The notes beneath the pieces were generated by a model. That model worked only from the letters and a program-made list of their open reading frames with translations, ran no database searches and was not told the origin of the DNA. A stretch of 43,180 bases of DNA, taken from the NCBI GenBank assembly GCA_026706075.1, contig JAPOZM010000015.1, positions 1 through 43,180 of the forward strand, read 5' to 3'. Position 1 is the stretch's first letter. Every line of letters starts with the position of its first letter. This document shows positions 39,418-43,180 of the stretch, one piece after another. A program made the position numbers and the translations under genes. The DNA is from Gemmatimonadaceae bacterium. Lineage in GTDB: Bacteria; Latescibacterota; UBA2968; UBA8231.

Positions 39418-40767
39418 ATGAAAGCCATCGACTGGGACGCCGTCGGCGCCGAGGTGACCGCCCACCTGCAGGCCCTCATCCGCATCGACACCACCAACCC
39501 GCCGGGCAACGAGACCGAGGCCGCCCGCTACCTGGCCTCCGTCCTCGAGGGGGAGGGCTTCGAGGCGGAGATCACCGAGTCCGCCCCCGGGCGCGGCAAC
39601 GTGACCACGCGCTGGGAGGGGGGCGGAGAGCCGCCGCTGCTGCTGCTCGGCCACACCGACGTGGTCGCCGCCGACGCCGAGTCCTGGACCCGTCCCCCCT
39701 TCGGCGGCGAGATCGCCCAAGGCTTCGTCTGGGGCCGGGGCGCCCTCGACATGAAGAACATGGTCGCCGCCGAGCTGATGGTCCTGCTGCTGCTGAAGCG
39801 GCAGGGCCTGCGCCTGAAACGCGACGTGATGTTCGCGGCCACCGCCGACGAGGAGGCCGGCAAGGGCGGCCACGGGCCCGGGTGGCTCCTGGACCACCAC
39901 CCGTCCGGGATCGAGGCGCCGGTGATCCTCACCGAGGGTGGCGGCCACGAAGTGCGCCTCGGCGGGCGCCGGTTCACCACCTGCCAGGTGGGCCAGAAGG
40001 GGATCTGCCGCCTGCGGGCCACGGCCCGGGGCCGGCCCGGGCACGGCTCGGTGCCCCATGCCGACAACGCCGTCCTCAAGCTGGCCGCGGCCCTGGCGCC
40101 GTTGAAGGACCACACCCTGCCCGTCCACCCCTCGGCCACCCTGCGCACCTTCTTCGAGGCGGTCTCCGAGGGCCGGCCGGAGCTGCGCGCCGACCTGCTC
40201 GCCCTGTTCGACGGGGAGACCAGCGAGGCGGCTCTGAGGCGGCTGCCCCTCGACGACGCCGAGCGCGCCGGCTGGAGCGCCCTGCTGCGCAACACCGCCT
40301 CGGTGACCATGCTCTCCGCCGGCTCGGGGATCAACATCATCCCCGCCGAGGCGACCGCCTGGATCGACGGCCGCCTGGCGCCGGGCCAGACCCAGGAGAG
40401 CTTCCTCGCCGAGCTGCGGGCCGTGGTCGGCGGCGGCCTGGAGCTCGAGGTCGACCAGTACAGCCCGCCGCTGGAGGCGGAGGCGGCCGGGGAGTTCTGG
40501 GACGTCATCGCGTCGGTCATGGCCCGCCACGAGCCCGAGGCGCCGCTGGTGCCCGTCCTGTCCACGGGCGGCACCGACGCCAAGCACATCGTGCCGCGCC
40601 GGCCGGGGACCCAGGTCTACGGGTTCATGCCCTACCGCCGGCAGGCCGGCTCCGGCGAGCTGGGCCTGGTCCACGGCCACGACGAGCGCACCTCGATCGA
40701 GGAGCTGCTCTTCGCCACCCGCGTCATCTACGAGATCGTCTGCACCTACGGAGGAGTCCGGACATGA
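39418..40767 (+). CDS. M20 family metallopeptidase
   Basis: A 449-residue enzyme. Two-metal ligands are visible at His79/Asp81 (LLLGHTDVVA), Asp111 (RGALDMKN), Glu145/Glu146 (TADEEAGKGG) and the late His in LVHGHDERTSIEEL. The dimerisation domain is inserted after about residue 195 (GQKGICRLRATARGRPGHGS). The family covers ArgE/DapE-type deacylases, carboxypeptidases and aminoacylases, cytoplasmic and zinc- or cobalt-dependent. The substrate is unknown; an N-acyl amino acid or small peptide is likely. ATG at 39418 lacks a ribosome site, and the sequence just before it (CTTGTTTACC) is A/T-rich. Its stop overlaps the SGNH gene's ATG (ATGA). Confidence 0.9.
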   Translation: MKAIDWDAVGAEVTAHLQALIRIDTTNPPGNETEAARYLASVLEGEGFEAEITESAPGRGNVTTRWEGGGEPPLLLLGHTDVVAADAESWTRPPFGGEIAQGFVWGRGALDMKNMVAAELMVLLLLKRQGLRLKRDVMFAATADEEAGKGGHGPGWLLDHHPSGIEAPVILTEGGGHEVRLGGRRFTTCQVGQKGICRLRATARGRPGHGSVPHADNAVLKLAAALAPLKDHTLPVHPSATLRTFFEAVSEGRPELRADLLALFDGETSEAALRRLPLDDAERAGWSALLRNTASVTMLSAGSGINIIPAEATAWIDGRLAPGQTQESFLAELRAVVGGGLELEVDQYSPPLEAEAAGEFWDVIASVMARHEPEAPLVPVLSTGGTDAKHIVPRRPGTQVYGFMPYRRQAGSGELGLVHGHDERTSIEELLFATRVIYEIVCTYGGVRT

Positions 40768-41405
40768 GCGACTGGCTGCAGGACGGCACCACCTTCCTCT
40801 TCATCGGCGACAGCATCACCGACTGCGGGCGCCGGGACGTCGAGGCCCCGCTGGGCAACGGCTATGTTCGCACCTTCACCGAGCTGGTGACGGCGCGCTG
40901 GCCCGAGCGCCGCATCGAGTGGATCAACAAGGGCATCGGCGGCAACAAGGTCTCCGACCTGCACGGGCGCTGGCGCGATGACGTCCTCCTCCATCGCCCC
41001 GACCGCCTGTCGGTGAAGATCGGCATCAACGACCTGCACTCGTCCCTGGGCGGCGCCCCCGACGCCGTGCCGCCGGAGCGCTTCGAGGTCCTCTACGACG
41101 AGGTCCTCGGGCTCACCCGGCGCGAGCTGGGCTGCCCCGTGGTGCTCATCTCGCCGTTCTACATCTCCCTGAACGAAGGCGGCGATCCTTTCCAGGCGCA
41201 GGTCCTCGATCTCCTTCCCCGGTACATCGAGGTGGTGGAGCGCATGAGCGAGAAGTACGGCACACGGCTCCTGCGCCTCCAGGACGTCTTCCAGGAGCAG
41301 CTGCGCTACCGCGGCGCCGGGACCTTCTGCCCCGAGCCCGTCCACCCGAACCATGCGGGCCACACCGTCATCGCCCAGGCTCTGCTGGAAACTCTGGAGA
41401 GCTGA
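40764..41405 (+). CDS. SGNH/GDSL-type hydrolase
   Basis: A 213-residue esterase-fold protein. Block I is FIGDSITD with nucleophile Ser17. Block II Gly is in NKGIGGNKVSDL, block III is KIGINDLH with its Asn, and block V is EPVHPNHAG with catalytic His194. The Asp usually three residues before the His is Glu191 here. Members deacetylate or de-esterify sugars, lipids or rhamnogalacturonan. GGAGGAG lies just before the ATG at 40764, which overlaps the M20 stop. No signal peptide, so it is probably cytoplasmic. It belongs to the operon that continues into the enolase-family genes and may remove acyl groups from their substrates. Confidence 0.88.
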   Translation: MSDWLQDGTTFLFIGDSITDCGRRDVEAPLGNGYVRTFTELVTARWPERRIEWINKGIGGNKVSDLHGRWRDDVLLHRPDRLSVKIGINDLHSSLGGAPDAVPPERFEVLYDEVLGLTRRELGCPVVLISPFYISLNEGGDPFQAQVLDLLPRYIEVVERMSEKYGTRLLRLQDVFQEQLRYRGAGTFCPEPVHPNHAGHTVIAQALLETLES

Positions 41406-41422
41406 CCGGAGCCCCGTCCGCC

Positions 41423-42457
41423 GTGCGCATCACCGACGTCCACATCCACCAGCCCTGCGGCCTGCTGCGCCTGCGCACCGACACCGAGTTGGAGGGCTGG
41501 TGCCCCGGCGTCGACGAGAGCAGCGCCGGCCACATCCTCCGGTCCTGCCGCGAGACCGTCGTCGGCGCCGACCCCATGGAGCGCGAGCGCCTGTGGAACG
41601 AGCTGGTCCGCCTGGACCGCTTCGCCTACCTGCCCCACTCGGTGCGGGGATACCTCGACGTGGCCCTGTGGGACCTGGCCGCCAAGGCCTGCGGCGTGCC
41701 CGTCTTCCGCCTCATCGGCGGCTTCCGCGACCGCCTCCCGGCCTACAAGATGGGGCCCAACCTGCCGACCGTGGGCGACTTCGTGGAAGCAGCCGTCACC
41801 GCCCGCGACGAGGGGTTCTTCGGGTACAAGGACCACTGCTACCACGGGCCCGAGACGATGATCGAGGTCGCCCGCCAGGGGCGCCGCGCCGTGGGGCCCG
41901 ACTTCCACCTCATGCACGACGCCGTTCAGACCTACACCTATCCGCAGGCGCTGCGCGTCGGCCGCGCGCTGGAGGAGGAGGGATACTTCTGGTTCGAGGA
42001 GCCCTTGCGCGACTATGACCTGATGGGCCTGAAGCGGCTGGCCGACGCTCTCGACGTGCCCATCGCCGCCGCCGAGTACCTGCCGGGCTCGGCCTTCTCC
42101 ACCTCGCAGATGCTGGCCCGCCAGGCCGTCGACATCGTGCGCGCCAGCGTGCCCTGGCGCGGCGGCATCACCGACATGCTCAAGATCGCCCGCCTGGCGG
42201 AGAGCTTCGGCGTCAACTGCGAGATCACCTCCAAGGGCGTGGGGTTCGGCTTCGTCCACGCCCACGTCATCGGCGCCCTGCGCAACTGCACCTGGTTCGA
42301 GGCCACGGCCACCGGCTCCCAGGGCGGGGAGCCCCTCATCCGGAACCCGCTGCACCTGACCGACGGCCACCTCCCCGTGCCACAGTCCCCCGGCCTGGGG
42401 CTGGAGCTGGACTGGGCCGCCGTGGAGCGCGAGACCTCCGCCGTCATGGGGGCCTGA
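41423..42457 (+). CDS. Mandelate racemase/muconate lactonizing enzyme family protein, first tandem copy
   Basis: A 344-residue enolase-superfamily enzyme. Metal ligands are Asp166 (LMHDAVQT), Glu192 (WFEEPL) and Glu218 (AAEYLPG), spaced 26 apart as expected. Lys136 (GYKDHCYHG) is a candidate base. The capping domain is short: HQPCGLLRLRTDTELEGWCPG follows the start almost at once. GTG at 41423 has CGGAG 12 bases upstream, which is far, but the strand MRITDVHIHQP is where family members begin. It lies 17 bases after the SGNH gene and 8 before a paralog. Likely an acid-sugar dehydratase or epimerase; the substrate is unknown. Confidence 0.88.
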   Translation: MRITDVHIHQPCGLLRLRTDTELEGWCPGVDESSAGHILRSCRETVVGADPMERERLWNELVRLDRFAYLPHSVRGYLDVALWDLAAKACGVPVFRLIGGFRDRLPAYKMGPNLPTVGDFVEAAVTARDEGFFGYKDHCYHGPETMIEVARQGRRAVGPDFHLMHDAVQTYTYPQALRVGRALEEEGYFWFEEPLRDYDLMGLKRLADALDVPIAAAEYLPGSAFSTSQMLARQAVDIVRASVPWRGGITDMLKIARLAESFGVNCEITSKGVGFGFVHAHVIGALRNCTWFEATATGSQGGEPLIRNPLHLTDGHLPVPQSPGLGLELDWAAVERETSAVMGA

Positions 42458-42465
42458 GAAGAGCG

Positions 42466-43180
42466 ATGCAGATCCGGGACGTGCGCATCTACATCCGGCC
42501 GGGGGAGTCGCAGGCGCGGTCGGTGGGCAACCGCGGCGGCATGGAGAAGGCGCCCCCCGGCCTGTCGGGCCTGTTCACCCACGCCGCCGGCTTCGGGGCG
42601 CCGCCGGAGCTGCCCGCCGGCTGGCTCGAGGCCTGCCGGGACGAGACCCTCCATCCCACCTGGACCGCCACCCTGCGCCTGGTCACCGACGGGCCGCTGG
42701 ACGCGTACACCAACTTCGGCAGCGGCTTCCACCCCGAGGAGCTGACCCACCAGGCGCGGCGCTTCAAGATCGAGATCGGCCCGCTGCTGCTGGGCGTCGA
42801 CGCCTTCGACCGCGAGTACGTCTGGCAGCGCCTGTGGTACACGCAGCGCTTCTACTACACCGGCCGCGGCGTGGTCGACATGGTGGACCGAATGTTGTGG
42901 GACCTGGCCAGCCGCCACGCCCGGCAGCCCGTGTACCGCCTCCTCGGCGCCTGCCGCGAGAAGGTGCCGGCCTACCGCAACTACGGCGGCCACACCATCG
43001 ACGAGCTGGTGGCCAATGCCGTGAAGGTGAAGGAGGACGGCTTCAAGGGCGCCAAGGACCACTCCTACCGCGGCGTGCGCGGCAACGCCGAGCTGGCCCG
43101 GGAGCTGCGCGCCGCCCTCGGCGACGACTTCATCCTGCTCCACGACCCGGTGGAGTCCTACACCTACGACGAGGCCGTGC
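42466..43180 (+). CDS. Mandelate racemase/muconate lactonizing enzyme family protein, second tandem copy, 5' part
   Basis: The gene runs off the right edge after 238 codons. It starts MQIRDVRIYIRPGESQARSV and is paralogous to the preceding gene: AKDHSYRG (Lys197) and LLHDPVESYTYDEAV (Asp227) match YKDHCYHG and LMHDAVQTYTYPQAL. It has about 60 more residues in the capping domain, including TNFGSGFHPEELTHQARRFK, so the two are related but not recent duplicates. AGAAGAG lies 2 bases before the ATG. The later metal ligands are outside the window. Having two such enzymes in a row suggests sequential or paired action on related acids (inference). Confidence 0.87.
   Translation, partial: MQIRDVRIYIRPGESQARSVGNRGGMEKAPPGLSGLFTHAAGFGAPPELPAGWLEACRDETLHPTWTATLRLVTDGPLDAYTNFGSGFHPEELTHQARRFKIEIGPLLLGVDAFDREYVWQRLWYTQRFYYTGRGVVDMVDRMLWDLASRHARQPVYRLLGACREKVPAYRNYGGHTIDELVANAVKVKEDGFKGAKDHSYRGVRGNAELARELRAALGDDFILLHDPVESYTYDEAV

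Overview
The window is very GC-rich, densely coding bacterial DNA with about 37 protein genes and no tRNA, rRNA, CRISPR or transposase that I can see. The gene content suggests a member of the FCB-type candidate phyla (Latescibacterota, Krumholzibacteriota or Eisenbacteria-like). It combines secreted proteases with FlgD-like C-terminal domains, dockerin-like repeats, a sulfatase, a sialidase-fold protein, phytanoyl-CoA-dioxygenase-like and enolase-superfamily enzymes, and several Gfo/Idh/MocA oxidoreductases. This placement is inferred from gene content, not from a phylogenetic marker. The only housekeeping ribosomal gene seen is a 53-codon rpmG (L33) at 3298-3459.

Layout from left to right. 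1-3205: end of a sugar isomerase-like gene (+), a CocE-type hydrolase and an EamA transporter (both -). 3298-5028: rpmG, a repeat-bearing intergenic region and a secreted TIM-barrel-like protein (+). 5105-10785 (-): a bicupin protein, a D-aminoacylase-like amidohydrolase and a 1068-residue secreted glycosidase-like protein. The start region of the last is triplicated in tandem. 10953-16028: DUF4097 protein (+), an overlapping RHH-sulfatase-Gfo/Idh operon (-), a BNR/sialidase-fold protein (+) and a small membrane protein (-).

16044-23835 (-) is the most coherent block. It runs PhyH-like dioxygenase, enolase-superfamily dehydratase, E1-alpha, E1-beta and E2 of a 2-oxoacid dehydrogenase, PfkB kinase, and nitrilase-type hydrolase. 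The last five genes overlap their neighbours by 4 bp. I infer a catabolic route in which a sugar acid or related hydroxy acid is dehydrated to a 2-oxo acid, then phosphorylated or oxidatively decarboxylated. There is no E3 gene, so a shared one elsewhere would be needed.

24143-27877 holds a heptad-repeat, tail-anchored coiled-coil protein (+) and a 1021-residue protein (-). The latter fuses an MrfA-type DEAD/DEAH helicase with an MrfB/YprB-type DEDD exonuclease, two proteins encoded separately in Bacillus subtilis mitomycin repair. 28041-31305 (+): Gfo/Idh, a SAF-domain oxidoreductase and an EEP-fold hydrolase. 31367-37920 (-): lipoprotein glutaminyl cyclase, CstA-type transporter, and two secreted metalloproteases with FlgD-like tails. 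38099-39329: a small secreted protein (+) and a BsuPI/dockerin-like protein (-). 39418-43180 (+): M20 peptidase, SGNH hydrolase and two tandem enolase-superfamily paralogs, the second cut by the window end.

Overall the region looks like a scavenging chromosome segment: secreted hydrolases, uptake, and cytoplasmic oxidoreductase, dehydratase and kinase modules for sugar acids and N-acyl compounds. Strong translational coupling (ATGA, GTGA, CTGA overlaps) is the rule inside operons.
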